A stretch of DNA of 64,000 nt from Fluctibacter halophilus (GCF_020687825.1 NZ_JAJEWP010000001.1:1644998-1708997); one strand, 5' to 3'; numbered from the stretch's first letter, positions 7,528 through 16,558 are shown. Program-made: numbers and translations. Notes: generated by a model not told the origin, from the sequence alone.

Positions 7528-9627
7528 CTAGCCTGCACACTTCTTGCCACGACAAGGCTTGTCGTTCCCACCACCATCGGCGGCGGTGACCGTCACTTGT
7601 TGCCACGGCGTCCAGGCTGAGCCGCCTGAGGTGTTGACCGCCCGCACGCGGTAGCGGAAGGAGCCTTCGCCACTCAAATCCACATAGCTTTGGGTTTCCG
7701 CATCCAATACAGCAACCACTTGCAGCGACTGCCAGCGGCCATTTTTATGCTGCTTTTCCCGCTCAACTTCAAAGCCGGTTTCATTGTCACTGGCATCCGT
7801 CCAGCTTAGACTCGCGGTGCCGTCCTGACCATCAACGACTTGTAGGTTTTGCGGTGCCGCAGGTGGTGTGACCGGGGGCGGCGCAGCGTCGGTGGTGGCG
7901 CAGGCCGCAGCCGATGCAACCGTGACATTGCCACTGATATCCCGTGCGCTCACCGCATAGCAGTACTCAGTTTGCGGCTGTAAATTGCTGGCCGTGTAGG
8001 TGGCACTGGACTGCCAGGAGCTGTCAACACATCCTTGGCCATCAGCACTACAGCTGAAATGGTAGCTGACCGTACCGCCCTGATCATCCACCGCGGTTAC
8101 CGCCGTCATGGTGATGTCATAGGGGCCTGTGGCGACCGGCAACTGGGCGAAGCTCATGGGGTTCGGATCCGGCGGCGTGGTGTCGGCCACACCAACGGTC
8201 ACCTGGCCATTCAGGTAGTAGTGGCCCTGACTACCGTAATCAGAGGCATAGATACCCTCACTGCCGAACACCTCCAGCACATACAGCCCCTGTGCCAGCG
8301 TGGTACTCAATACGACATTGGTTTCGTAATCATCGGTAGCCTCGGCGATCAGGGCGCCGCTGGCATCGTACAGACGCAAACCAATATCCAGATTGGCACC
8401 ACGACGGGTGCTGCGGGTAAAGGCATCCCACGCCGGTGTGGCGCGAAATTCCGCCGGGCCACTGCCGGCACTGAACTGGAACCAGTCACTGTCACTGATC
8501 TGTACAGTGCCTTTGTTGTCTGTCAGTGTATTGCCCGGATCCAGCTCACGGTTTGACGCGCTGAACTGACCGTTTGCATCCAGCACCAGTGCCACCGGCG
8601 TAGCGCTTGTTCCTTCACTGTCGGCGCTATCGCCCAGCTTGCCGGTGATAATGGCAATATCATCCTGGAGCTGGTTGGCATCGGGATATTCGCCGCGGCT
8701 CCATTGGGTGACGTTTTTCGCGTAACCGACACCCATGATCGGTGCCCAGCTGGACGGCTCATTGTCGGCGCCCAAACCGCGGAAATAACTCACCGTAGAG
8801 GTACCGTCGTGACTCAGACCAAAGTTGTGGCCCATTTCATGGGAGCCCGCTTCAGCCATGTAAGTTGATGCGCCACTGCCAAGGCGGTTGTAGTACACCA
8901 ACGCGGGTTGATAATAGGTATAGTTGCTACGCCCCCAGACACCCACATAGGCCACACCACCCGCGCCCTGGCTGGGCATGGCGTTACCGTTGGCATCGGT
9001 GTCTTTGGTAAACAACAGCCAGCCGGTGTTCGGCCCGAAGCTGCTCGGCGCCTCGGTGGTCACGTTAACGTCAAAGGCAGCAAAATCATCGGCAATACGG
9101 GTCCAGATTTCATGAATACGCGCACGTTCAGTGGCATTAAAGTCAAAGGGATTACCGTCCAGATCATAGGGCTCGGCATCATAGCTGGCACCGCCACCCC
9201 AGGCCCGTTGGCTAATAAGGCCGCCGTTAAAATCGAGGAAAATGGTGTTGGATGAACCGGGATTGCTGTGCAAGCGGAATACATCCACCGGCGGCAGTGT
9301 GGCCTCGGCAGTATCCGCGCTGGCATCGATGGGCTCCACCAACCCTTCTTCGATGTAGAACAGCTCACCGCTGTCATCCACATCCATCAGCAACAGGTCG
9401 ATGGCAGGGATCCCCAACGACGACAGCTTGGACAATACGTGTTCCTGAATGCGCGGCGGCAATTTGCTCAGGTTTTGCTTCAGTCGCCCTTCGGGCATGT
9501 TTTCCAGTGCCTGAGGCGGCAGGCTGGCAGGTGCGCCATTGCCCTGGTTGGCGAATACAAGGTTGCTGGCAGAGACGCCCATACAACCCACAAGCAGTGC
9601 CAATCTGGCGTGTTTAAACGATTTCAT
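7528..9627 (-). CDS. Secreted metzincin-type metalloprotease with PPC-like and FN3 domains
   Basis: A 699-residue exported protein. The signal peptide (~1-26) ends at NLVFA. The catalytic region contains HEMGHNFGLSHD, the HExxHxxGxxHD zinc motif of metzincins, and a downstream Met-turn candidate (APIMG). A beta-rich segment resembling bacterial pre-peptidase C-terminal (PPC) domains follows, then a Cys-containing FN3-like segment. A clear FN3 domain lies near the C-terminus (APQNLQVV...FEVEREK) before a CRGKKC tail. GGAG precedes the ATG at 9627. It probably degrades extracellular protein. No secretion-system signal domain such as PEP-CTERM is obvious. Confidence 0.88.
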   Translation of the reverse strand: MKSFKHARLALLVGCMGVSASNLVFANQGNGAPASLPPQALENMPEGRLKQNLSKLPPRIQEHVLSKLSSLGIPAIDLLLMDVDDSGELFYIEEGLVEPIDASADTAEATLPPVDVFRLHSNPGSSNTIFLDFNGGLISQRAWGGGASYDAEPYDLDGNPFDFNATERARIHEIWTRIADDFAAFDVNVTTEAPSSFGPNTGWLLFTKDTDANGNAMPSQGAGGVAYVGVWGRSNYTYYQPALVYYNRLGSGASTYMAEAGSHEMGHNFGLSHDGTSTVSYFRGLGADNEPSSWAPIMGVGYAKNVTQWSRGEYPDANQLQDDIAIITGKLGDSADSEGTSATPVALVLDANGQFSASNRELDPGNTLTDNKGTVQISDSDWFQFSAGSGPAEFRATPAWDAFTRSTRRGANLDIGLRLYDASGALIAEATDDYETNVVLSTTLAQGLYVLEVFGSEGIYASDYGSQGHYYLNGQVTVGVADTTPPDPNPMSFAQLPVATGPYDITMTAVTAVDDQGGTVSYHFSCSADGQGCVDSSWQSSATYTASNLQPQTEYCYAVSARDISGNVTVASAAACATTDAAPPPVTPPAAPQNLQVVDGQDGTASLSWTDASDNETGFEVEREKQHKNGRWQSLQVVAVLDAETQSYVDLSGEGSFRYRVRAVNTSGGSAWTPWQQVTVTAADGGGNDKPCRGKKCAG

Positions 9628-9907
9628 TCAGTGCTCCAAATTAATACAGCAAGGTCATTTGGAACGGAACGACAGTCAGCCATGCCCTCAAGACAGGCTT
9701 CCCGGCAATCCCGCTATCATAGCGCCAAGCGCCTTAGACCGGTGACTTTGCGCCCCACCCTTTCGAATGGTTTGCCAATACCACGTTGTGTGATGGCTAA
9801 AGCCTAACAGAGGAAAAACCGTTGTCGGGTATGTGTGGGTTGAGGTTTGTGTGCGGGGCAATACCTAGTTGCAAAACGGCGACACTTTTTACCTTGCGAG
9901 TCAAAAG

Positions 9908-9941
9908 TGTGAGACAGCCTTGCAGAAAAGACTGTCTCACA
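9908..9941 (-). terminator. Inverted repeat downstream of the GFA-like gene
   Basis: The region 9628-9952 has no gene. It contains the promoter side of the metalloprotease and, at 9908-9941, a perfect 10-bp inverted repeat (TGTGAGACAG / CTGTCTCACA, 14-nt loop) starting 12 bp after the stop of the minus-strand gene at 9953. The following T-run on that strand is weak (CTTTTGA). This could be a poor terminator or an RNA-stabilising hairpin. Confidence 0.45.
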
Positions 9942-9952
9942 TTGTCCACTGA

Positions 9953-10375
9953 TTACGACGGCGACTGTTGCGCCATGTGATGCCAGTGGTCCGGATGCTG
10001 AACCCAGCGGTACTTAGACCGGTTCCACACACTCATGGTCGGCTCAGGAAACTCCGGATCGCTGAAACAGCCCATACCTATGCCGGTCATGCCGGCGAAG
10101 ATCTGTGGTTTCATCATCACCGTGGCACCGCAACTGGGACAAAAGTACAGGGTATTCTGGTTGCCATTGCTGACCTCAAACTGATACGTGTGGCTGGTGC
10201 CGCTGATGTCCACGACCTGCGGATCGCTGAAATAGGTAATGGCCCCAAACGGCGTTCCACTTCTACGCTGACAGTTTTTACAATTACACACCAGAGATAC
10301 CGCAGGATCGCCCGCAACGGTGACCCGTAGCTGACCACACAGACAGCGGGCTTCTCGTTGGATCGGTGTTTTCAT
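9953..10375 (-). CDS. GFA-family zinc protein (glutathione-dependent formaldehyde-activating fold)
   Basis: The 140-residue product starts at the ATG at 10375, with AGGAG 7 nt upstream; a longer frame overlaps the next gene and is not credible. It has the GFA/CENP-V fold metal pattern: CLCGQL, CNCKNCQRRSG and CPSCGA. Founder Gfa binds glutathione and formaldehyde, but most family members have unknown substrates. It is the last gene of a three-gene minus-strand operon behind an MddA-like methyltransferase and an alpha/beta hydrolase, which hints at thiol or C1 chemistry. Confidence 0.85.
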   Translation of the reverse strand: MKTPIQREARCLCGQLRVTVAGDPAVSLVCNCKNCQRRSGTPFGAITYFSDPQVVDISGTSHTYQFEVSNGNQNTLYFCPSCGATVMMKPQIFAGMTGIGMGCFSDPEFPEPTMSVWNRSKYRWVQHPDHWHHMAQQSPS

Positions 10376-10385
10376 GGTCATTCTC

Positions 10386-11213
10386 CTAGTGTTGGTCAAA
10401 GCGCGACTTGGCGGGAGATGCGCTGATGATATCAGGCGCCACGTGACGACGAGGACGCAGGATGTTGAGCGGCACAAGCTTGGAAACCCGGGCCTGATAC
10501 TCTCGGTAGGTATCGCCAAATTGTCGGATCAGATCCCGCTCCTCGAAATAAATACCGATGAACACATATACCGTCCAGATAGCCGCCAATAGCAGGTGTC
10601 CTGTGGTCATGTGTGGTGTTGACCACATCACCATCAATACCCCCACATACATCGGGTGACGGGAATATTTGTACAGAGCAGGCGTAGAAAATTGATCGTC
10701 GCTTGCCTGCAGCCCTCTGAATTCAAACCAGGCTTGCTGCAGGCCAAACAAACGCCAATGACTGATCATAAAGGTTGCCCACAATACCAATCCGCCGCCG
10801 ACAAGAAACGACACCACCATTGCCACTTTCGCAACACCGTCGACGGACCAGATCACGCCTGGCTGTGGCTGCCAACCAATGTACATCCAGCACAATATGA
10901 GACAGGTACCCAGCACAAACGTACTACGCTCTGCACTGGCCGGGATCACACGCATCAGCAACTGTTTGATCCCCAACCGCGCCATCACACTGTGATGCAC
11001 GGAGAAGGCCAGCAGCAAGATAACATTGCTTAGCCAAGGCGCTACAGCCGGAACCGAGAACACAACCGCGCCGTCGTCCACGGTTTTGAACTGGCTCAGC
11101 AACGGCACCCACTCTGCGAGAAATCCCGCGCCCAGAAACAACACCAGGTAGGTAAAGGTTGCCAGGAAAAACAGATAGGTAGCAACGCTGTACCCAAGTT
11201 TAAAGAACTTCAT
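10386..11213 (-). CDS. Methanethiol S-methyltransferase-like membrane protein (MddA/NnrU/ICMT superfamily)
   Basis: A 275-residue membrane protein with about six helices and an ICMT-type C-terminal SAM-binding core: YSRHPMYVG, then WSTPHMTTGHLL and FEERDLIRQFGD. The TPxMTxGHLL form is what I associate with MddA, which methylates methanethiol to dimethyl sulfide. The general superfamily is certain, the MddA substrate less so. It overlaps the upstream hydrolase gene by 4 bp and is followed after 10 bp by the GFA gene. Related NnrU-type or isoprenylcysteine methyltransferases are the alternative. Confidence 0.72.
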   Translation of the reverse strand: MKFFKLGYSVATYLFFLATFTYLVLFLGAGFLAEWVPLLSQFKTVDDGAVVFSVPAVAPWLSNVILLLAFSVHHSVMARLGIKQLLMRVIPASAERSTFVLGTCLILCWMYIGWQPQPGVIWSVDGVAKVAMVVSFLVGGGLVLWATFMISHWRLFGLQQAWFEFRGLQASDDQFSTPALYKYSRHPMYVGVLMVMWSTPHMTTGHLLLAAIWTVYVFIGIYFEERDLIRQFGDTYREYQARVSKLVPLNILRPRRHVAPDIISASPAKSRFDQH

Positions 11214-12085
11214 GATGATCTCCTCAAGTCATGGTTAATGTGGCCACCTTGAACGACAGCCTTGATATGACGCACCGGATTGCCGTGCTCTCGCGCCATT
11301 TGTTCAATTTGCGCAAACATTCGCGACTGCACGTCTATCGGGTGAGTAACCGGCCCCATGTGCCCTACCCCGTCGATGACGTTGACTCGCGCCTGAGCAA
11401 ACTGCAGTGCAACAACCTCAGTCATGCGCCTGGCATGGGCGTTGGTGTGTTGCCCCACCAACAGCGAAAATGGGCCGGTATACCGCACCGTACTCAGCAG
11501 CCCTTCGGGCTGGTTGTAATAAGCCTCAATAAAATCCTGATAAACAACCGGCGCGTAGCGCGCCAGTGAGACACGCACCCGCTGTGGCAGTTGCTGCCAG
11601 ACGTCAGCTCCGTGCCAGAAATTCACAAAAGTTTCCATGCCCACCTCTGCGTGGGTTTCTTTTACCAACGCTGCCAGGGCAAGCAGATCTGCGAGCAACT
11701 CCAGATCATGTGCTTCCCCCTTGTCTTTCAGTAACACTGGGGTGACCGGTTCGAACAAGGTGACACTGTTGATCCGCTCGGGGATGACGCGCAGAATTTC
11801 CAGCGCGACTGATGCGCCGAAGGAGTGCGCGAGTAAATGCACCTGCCCGGCCAGGGAATCAATGGTTTCCAGGACCGGCACAGCCCGCTGGCTGAGTGTT
11901 GATTCATAGTCAATGCGTTGCGTGTCTTGCTCGCCATAACCTTGCAGGGTCGGTGCAACGACGCGGCGTTTGCCGCCGGCCAACTGACTCAACGGCGCCC
12001 AGATTCCCCCATTACTGGCCGAACCGTGGATTGCGACAACCGGGCTGGCTGCGCAATGGGGCGGAACGATAGGTGAAGTTTGCAT
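11210..12085 (-). CDS. Alpha/beta hydrolase
   Basis: A 291-residue cytoplasmic protein with the alpha/beta-hydrolase order: an oxyanion HGSASNG segment near residue 20, the nucleophile elbow AHSFGAS (Ser ~88) and the late catalytic His in GVGHMGP. AGGGA precedes the ATG at 12085. It is the first gene of the operon with the MddA-like methyltransferase (4-bp overlap) and GFA protein. A thioester or ester substrate feeding the methyltransferase is possible, but nothing in the sequence fixes it. Confidence 0.85.
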   Translation of the reverse strand: MQTSPIVPPHCAASPVVAIHGSASNGGIWAPLSQLAGGKRRVVAPTLQGYGEQDTQRIDYESTLSQRAVPVLETIDSLAGQVHLLAHSFGASVALEILRVIPERINSVTLFEPVTPVLLKDKGEAHDLELLADLLALAALVKETHAEVGMETFVNFWHGADVWQQLPQRVRVSLARYAPVVYQDFIEAYYNQPEGLLSTVRYTGPFSLLVGQHTNAHARRMTEVVALQFAQARVNVIDGVGHMGPVTHPIDVQSRMFAQIEQMAREHGNPVRHIKAVVQGGHINHDLRRSS

Positions 12086-12151
12086 ATCAATGTTCCCTGT
12101 CGGGCTTGCTTCGATACGCTAATTATTCCAACTGAGCGCGGGTTTTCTTGC

Positions 12152-12186
12152 AGAAAGTCTGGGGAATTATGTAGAAATTTGGGGAA
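12152..12186. promoter_or_regulatory. Direct repeat upstream of the hydrolase-mddA-gfa operon
   Basis: Two near-copies of AGAAAxTxxGGGGAA lie about 20-21 bp apart (from 12152 and from 12173), in the 108-bp gap between the winged-helix regulator and the hydrolase start. A spacing of two helical turns is typical for OmpR/CadC-type winged-helix regulators, and one is encoded next door. Binding is inference. Confidence 0.35.
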
Positions 12187-12193
12187 AAACGGG

Positions 12194-13750
12194 TTACAGG
12201 CTCAGCCGTGAAAAAGAAGATTGCAACAAGGTGCGGATTTTGCCAGCGCCAAAGGGCAGTGCCTTAAAAAAATAGCCACTGTCGATGTGCGGATGACGTT
12301 GCCGGGCCCGTGCAACCCACTTGGTTGCAGACGCCATGTCCTTGTTCATTTCAAACAGTGCGGCAGCCAACAAGTCCATCACCGCAATGGCTTCCGGTTG
12401 CAAAGCGGCTTTTTCGGCCCAGAAACAGGCATTTTCAATATCCTCGTCGGCCAAATAGGAAAACGCGCGTATACCGTAAAACCCGTACAAAAACGGATCG
12501 ATGGGACTTAGCGACACGGCCTGGGCTGAATGATCATAGGAGCGTTGTTCGCTGCGAGTCATTAGGGTTGCCAAACCACAGGCATAGTATCCGTGGGCGT
12601 AATTGGGGTTCAGGGTCGTCGCCCGCTCCAGCCAGGCAATGCTGTTGTCGGTCTCCCCCTTCAGCCAATAGGTGCGCCCCATGACAAAATTGGCCAAGGG
12701 ATCCAACCGATCCAATTCAATACTCTTCTGGGCACTGTCAATGGACGCGTTCATCGACGCCTGCCGGTCGACCCCAGCGTACTGGTTAAAGGCGTTCTGA
12801 AACTCGGCGGCTGACAGCCCGGCATGGGCCCTGGCAAATCGGGGTTCCAGTTGTACCGCCCGTTTAAACAACGCGGTGGCTTTTTGATTGTCGAGTGGCG
12901 TGAAACGATATAAGTGCATGGTTGCCAGGTGGTAGGCCTCCCAGGCATCCAGGTTTTCAACCGCTTTGAGCTGAGCCAGATGGGCCTCATTGTCTGAGAT
13001 TTGCAGCTCAAGGACACCGATGAGGGTTTTGGTCAGCTCGTTACGGGACTGGTTGATATCGTCCCGCCCGACCGTGGTGCCATCGGCATACAGTACTGCC
13101 CCTGTCTGGGTATCAGTCAACTCATAATGCAGTGTCATCGTGGTTGCGGTCAGGGTGATAAAACCGGACAGGCAATAGCGTACATCGGTCAACTTGCACA
13201 GATCATTGAGGCTTGTGTGGCCCTGGGCAACCAGAAATGCACTGGAACGGGAGATCACTTTTAACCAGCGCAGCCGCGACAAACCGGTGATCAGATCATG
13301 GGCCAGACCTTGGGGCAAAATTGATGGTTCACTGTTGGCGGACAACGCAAACGGCAGCACAATGATTGACGGGCGTTGATCATCACTGCCCAGCTTCACG
13401 GCGCTATCCATATTGGGGGCAGCAATTTGCGTGCTGGTCGGTTGTGCATCGATGTGGCCGACGAACCTGAAGCCAATGCCATGTACCGTTTTGATCAACC
13501 GCTGACGTTTTCCATCATCGCCCACCGCCTGACGGGCACTTTTGATGCGACTGGAAATAGCCGCATCCGACATCACCCTGCCGTTCCAAACACCGTCAAC
13601 AAGATCCTGTTTGGTCACCACTTTGTGACGGTTCTCGATCAGGGTATGCAACACCGCAAACACCTGCCGCTCAACCTTGATTGGAATGCCGTTTTTACAC
13701 AGCTGGTAATTGTCGGTGTCGAGCCGGTATTGCTCAAAAGTCACGATCAT
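12194..13750 (-). CDS. Winged-helix (OmpR/CadC-type) regulator with TPR-like C-terminal region
   Basis: I chose ATG 13750 (MIVTFEQYRL); a TTG at 13768 would add six residues. The 518-residue product has an N-terminal OmpR-type winged helix (~1-95, ending IKTVHGIGFRFVG). A TolB/adenylate-cyclase-associated-like middle domain follows (~115-250: IIVLPFALSANSEPSILPQGLAHDLITGLSRL is typical of the type). The last half is TPR-like. No transmembrane helix is evident, unlike CadC. It lies upstream of and co-oriented with the hydrolase-mddA-gfa operon and probably regulates it or itself. Confidence 0.85.
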   Translation of the reverse strand: MIVTFEQYRLDTDNYQLCKNGIPIKVERQVFAVLHTLIENRHKVVTKQDLVDGVWNGRVMSDAAISSRIKSARQAVGDDGKRQRLIKTVHGIGFRFVGHIDAQPTSTQIAAPNMDSAVKLGSDDQRPSIIVLPFALSANSEPSILPQGLAHDLITGLSRLRWLKVISRSSAFLVAQGHTSLNDLCKLTDVRYCLSGFITLTATTMTLHYELTDTQTGAVLYADGTTVGRDDINQSRNELTKTLIGVLELQISDNEAHLAQLKAVENLDAWEAYHLATMHLYRFTPLDNQKATALFKRAVQLEPRFARAHAGLSAAEFQNAFNQYAGVDRQASMNASIDSAQKSIELDRLDPLANFVMGRTYWLKGETDNSIAWLERATTLNPNYAHGYYACGLATLMTRSEQRSYDHSAQAVSLSPIDPFLYGFYGIRAFSYLADEDIENACFWAEKAALQPEAIAVMDLLAAALFEMNKDMASATKWVARARQRHPHIDSGYFFKALPFGAGKIRTLLQSSFSRLSL

Positions 13751-13895
13751 AAGTATGCGTAGCCGCAATGTTAGTGAAAATCACTGTCTGATGATTATCC
13801 AGACTTATTGAGCCTAATCAGCATTGAAGAAAAATACAACAGCCACAAGGTTTTACGTCAGGGACACGAGCGCTAGTGCCCGTCAATACAGGGAG

Positions 13896-14642
13896 CTAGT
13901 CATCGCGGCAGGAAGCCATTTCGCAACGGGACTCAGTCAGGGCTTGTACAAAATAGGCTAGCTGGTGCTGCTCGGCGTAATCATTAAACGCGTGCATCAA
14001 CAAATCAAAATGCTTCGAGCCTTTGGCAATCGCAAAATACGCATTGACGTCATGCAACTTGCTGGCGGTTATCTCCGCAGGAAACACGATGCCGTTTTGT
14101 TGTTTAATGTGCAGCACATTCGACTGGTAGGAAATCAGCGCATCGCTGCGCCCTTTCATGAACAACTGAAGGGCAGCCTCGGCGGTGGGCAAATCGATAA
14201 ATCGGTAGTTTTGCTCTATCAGTTGGTTCCGCGTGCCGTCGTAATCAAATCCCCGGATTGCGGCAATGGTGGTGACCTCTTTGACATTACCGTGACGATA
14301 GAGGTTGATCACCAGTTGCTTGAGCGGCGGCTCAACAAATGCTACATGTGGCTTGAGTGCTCTGGTGTGTTTAACATTGACGGTAAAATCGACCTCGGCA
14401 TGTTCTACCAGACGGTACATTCGTATCGGTAACGCACACACCACTTCAAGCTTGATGTTGTAATCGGAGAGTACCTTGCGCGCAACGTCGATGTTCTCGC
14501 CCACGCACTGCCCGGTGCTCTTATTGATGTAAGCACTTGGAGGAAACAGTGATGCGCCCAGTGTCACCGTTTGTTGCTCGGCAAACGCCTGCGACATCAT
14601 TGACAGCAAACAAACACACACAATACTCAAACGCTTTTTCAT
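13896..14642 (-). CDS. Periplasmic solute-binding protein (SBP_bac_3-like)
   Basis: A 248-residue protein with a Sec signal peptide (~1-21, ending AFA). The fold pattern is that of small amino-acid-type binding proteins: a GENIDVARKVLSDY segment, the VEHAEVDFTVNV lobe and two swapped lobes. No permease or ATPase gene is adjacent. It may be an orphan binding protein or a sensor of the kind seen in many marine gammaproteobacteria. Two C-terminal Cys (CEMASC) could pair. The substrate is unknown. Confidence 0.78.
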   Translation of the reverse strand: MKKRLSIVCVCLLSMMSQAFAEQQTVTLGASLFPPSAYINKSTGQCVGENIDVARKVLSDYNIKLEVVCALPIRMYRLVEHAEVDFTVNVKHTRALKPHVAFVEPPLKQLVINLYRHGNVKEVTTIAAIRGFDYDGTRNQLIEQNYRFIDLPTAEAALQLFMKGRSDALISYQSNVLHIKQQNGIVFPAEITASKLHDVNAYFAIAKGSKHFDLLMHAFNDYAEQHQLAYFVQALTESRCEMASCRDD

Positions 14643-14734
14643 CGGCTATGGCGGTAAACAAAAAGATCAGGGTTATTAGCTATAGTTGAACACGGCGGTT
14701 TTGGTTCAATTTTCACGGGGCATACCGGTAAAAA

Positions 14735-15262
14735 CTACTCTTCTGGCGGATCAATACCCAGCTTTGCCATTACGAGGTCAGTGATATTCGATCGCTCTTC
14801 CGCAAAAAGCAGGACATCCAACCCTGCCGCCCCAGAGCTGAACACAAATTGGAATCCGTGCGCTTCGGCAACATCCCGAATCGCCTCTCCAACTTTTTCT
14901 ACGGCAGGTGCAAGGAGCTGATTACGCTTTTTCAATAGTGCGGCCTCGGCTTCAACTTTAAATGTCTGAATATTCTCCTGAAGACTTTGCAACTCACGCT
15001 CTTTGTCAGCCCTTGCAGCCTCATTCATGGATGCGGCATTATTTTTAAAATCTGCGGCCTTGGCTTGAAACGCTTCGTATTTGTACTGGAGCTGCCTCTG
15101 CAGCTGCCCTTCATATTCCTTGAGTTGAGATTCTATCACCCTGGCTTCAGGCAAACGCGAGAGAATGTATTCCGCGTTGGTGTAGCCAATCTTGAGGTTG
15201 TGGGCGTGGAGGGTAAAAGAGAACACGATGGTCAACAGCGCGAGTGCACGATTTTTATTCAC
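14735..15262 (-). CDS. OmpH/Skp-family periplasmic chaperone-like protein
   Basis: I chose the GTG at 15262 because it gives a 175-residue protein beginning with a proper signal peptide (VNKNRALALLTIVFSF), with AGGGA upstream; an upstream GTG at 15316 would bury it. After IGYTNAEYILSRLPEAR, a typical Skp start, a long Gln/Lys/Glu-rich coiled coil (~45-120) is followed by a small C-terminal body. Skp holds unfolded outer-membrane proteins in the periplasm. This copy is away from the usual bamA/lpxD locus, so it is probably a paralogue. Confidence 0.8.
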   Translation of the reverse strand: MNKNRALALLTIVFSFTLHAHNLKIGYTNAEYILSRLPEARVIESQLKEYEGQLQRQLQYKYEAFQAKAADFKNNAASMNEAARADKERELQSLQENIQTFKVEAEAALLKKRNQLLAPAVEKVGEAIRDVAEAHGFQFVFSSGAAGLDVLLFAEERSNITDLVMAKLGIDPPEE

Positions 15263-15539
15263 TTTTCTAATTTCCCTACTGAATTGTCGGGCCTGACTGA
15301 CACAGGCTTTAACCACACTATAGACCGATTATCAGAAAAGGATTTGCAATAGGGCCGAAAAGTTTTGCGCGGCAGCCCACCTGAGTCAGAACGCCCGCGT
15401 ATTTATGACCGGCTATTCTCCCGTTTCTCTTGGCAATTCGTACACAGCAGGCAACAAAAAGGTTAACGTTGAACGGATGACATTCTCAGAACCACTTGCT
15501 AACCTTCCGGGCACATGAAGCGCTACCGACATACCACCT

Positions 15540-16217
15540 TTGCCTGACAATACCCACTGTTTAAACTGCGACACAATACTCCCCCATGGTGCAAAATTCT
15601 GTGCTGGGTGTGGACAAAGTACAACCCCCACAGAACGGTCCTTCTCAGGGTTCGTCAGACAATCAATTCATGAATTCCTGGATATCGATGGAAGGTTCGC
15701 TTTTACACTCAGGACGTTGTTCCTCAAACCAGGCCTGGCGGCATATGAGATCAGCCAGGGCAAACGAGTAAGGTACACGCCAGCGCTACGCCTCTACCTG
15801 GTCGCCAGCCTTCTGTTCTTTCTGATTTTTGCCAGCTTCCAAAACATCTACGCTGCCAACTCAGCGGTCGACGTGTATTCGCGTGCGATGCTGGTGCTGT
15901 TCCCCCTCTATGCGTTGTTGATTAACTGTTTTTTTTGGAAGAGTTTTTACCTGGCTAATTTGGTGTTTTCGATGCACATACACAGCGTTGCATACGCAGT
16001 GCTAATGATCATTGGTCCGTTGGAGGCGATGGAGTCTAAGAGTGAAATGTTTGTTTTCATTCAGGCCATTCCCGCCACCTACTTTGCCTGGTATTTACTA
16101 AAAGCATTCAAGGTTATGTTCCGAGAGCCATGGTGGAAAACCATCATCAAGACCATGGGCGTATATTTCATCTACATGGCGGCCATGGGTGTCGTATTTG
16201 ACGTTGTGCTGAGCTGA
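15540..16217 (+). CDS. DUF3667-type membrane protein with N-terminal zinc ribbon
   Basis: This 225-residue frame begins at a TTG (an in-frame stop lies 24 bp upstream, and no ATG precedes the zinc ribbon). It starts with a short zinc ribbon (CLNCDTILPHGAKFCAGCG). An amphipathic segment follows (FLDIDGRFAFTLRTLFLKPG), then four or five hydrophobic helices. This arrangement is that of DUF3667 proteins, whose function is unknown. No good ribosome site is visible, so the start is uncertain. Confidence 0.72.
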   Translation: MPDNTHCLNCDTILPHGAKFCAGCGQSTTPTERSFSGFVRQSIHEFLDIDGRFAFTLRTLFLKPGLAAYEISQGKRVRYTPALRLYLVASLLFFLIFASFQNIYAANSAVDVYSRAMLVLFPLYALLINCFFWKSFYLANLVFSMHIHSVAYAVLMIIGPLEAMESKSEMFVFIQAIPATYFAWYLLKAFKVMFREPWWKTIIKTMGVYFIYMAAMGVVFDVVLS

Positions 16218-16312
16218 TGACACAGAGCAAATTCGTAGCTGTCGCTATGCGACAATGTCCAAGGTAATGCTACCCACGGAATGCTTATTGAGATTTGGGG
16301 AAAAGAGAGAAG
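16218..16312 (-). repeat. tRNA-Pro downstream tail element, distal copy
   Basis: This stretch resembles the 3' end of the repeat unit at 28100-28194. It has the GGTA-ATGC-TACC hairpin, then TTATTnAGATTTGGGGAAAAGAGAGAAG immediately before the tRNA-like CCA (shared in near-identical form). It also has its own hairpin, TGTCGC-TAT-GCGACA, at the position where the other copies carry differently sequenced CGC/GCG hairpins. It is probably the original sequence downstream of the tRNA, now separated from it by the island. Confidence 0.65.
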
Positions 16313-16313
16313 T

Positions 16314-16361
16314 TGGTCGGTGTGAGAGGATTTGAACCTCCGCCCCCTGACACCCCATGAC
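16314..16361 (-). repeat. 48-nt duplicate of the tRNA-Pro(GGG) 3' part (attachment-site remnant)
   Basis: Reading the minus strand, these 48 nt run from the anticodon loop to the CCA of tRNA-Pro(GGG). They match 28381-28428 with one mismatch (C for A in the region between the anticodon arm and T arm). Identity stops abruptly at the anticodon stem. This is the usual footprint of site-specific insertion into a tRNA gene, with the intact tRNA at the far end (28381-28457). Confidence 0.85.
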
Positions 16362-16558
16362 TAGCAATAAAAAAGCATTTTGTATATTTTTCATATAGTT
16401 ACACTATGATTTTATAATCATAAAGCAATGAAAAAGTTGAATCTCCGTTTAAACTGGAAAATTAGGAAAATCAGTAACCTAGAGCTTATAGTCACAGTAT
16501 CAACTACTGTATAAAGGTGTAGACTATAAAAGTATTACTACCTCTTGAAAGGCCAAGG

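Noticed and set aside
9268-9807. Plus-strand 179-codon frame over the metalloprotease start
   Set aside because: Mostly antisense to the signal peptide and N-terminus of the protease; no ribosome site or family resemblance.
10376-10519. N-terminal extension of the GFA protein
   Set aside because: It would overlap the methyltransferase gene extensively and is not GFA-like; ATG 10375 has AGGAG at 7 nt.
16362-16558. Integrase or excisionase remnant beside the attachment site
   Set aside because: The 197 bp are AT-rich with a small hairpin (TATGATT / AATCATA), but no frame resembles a recombinase.
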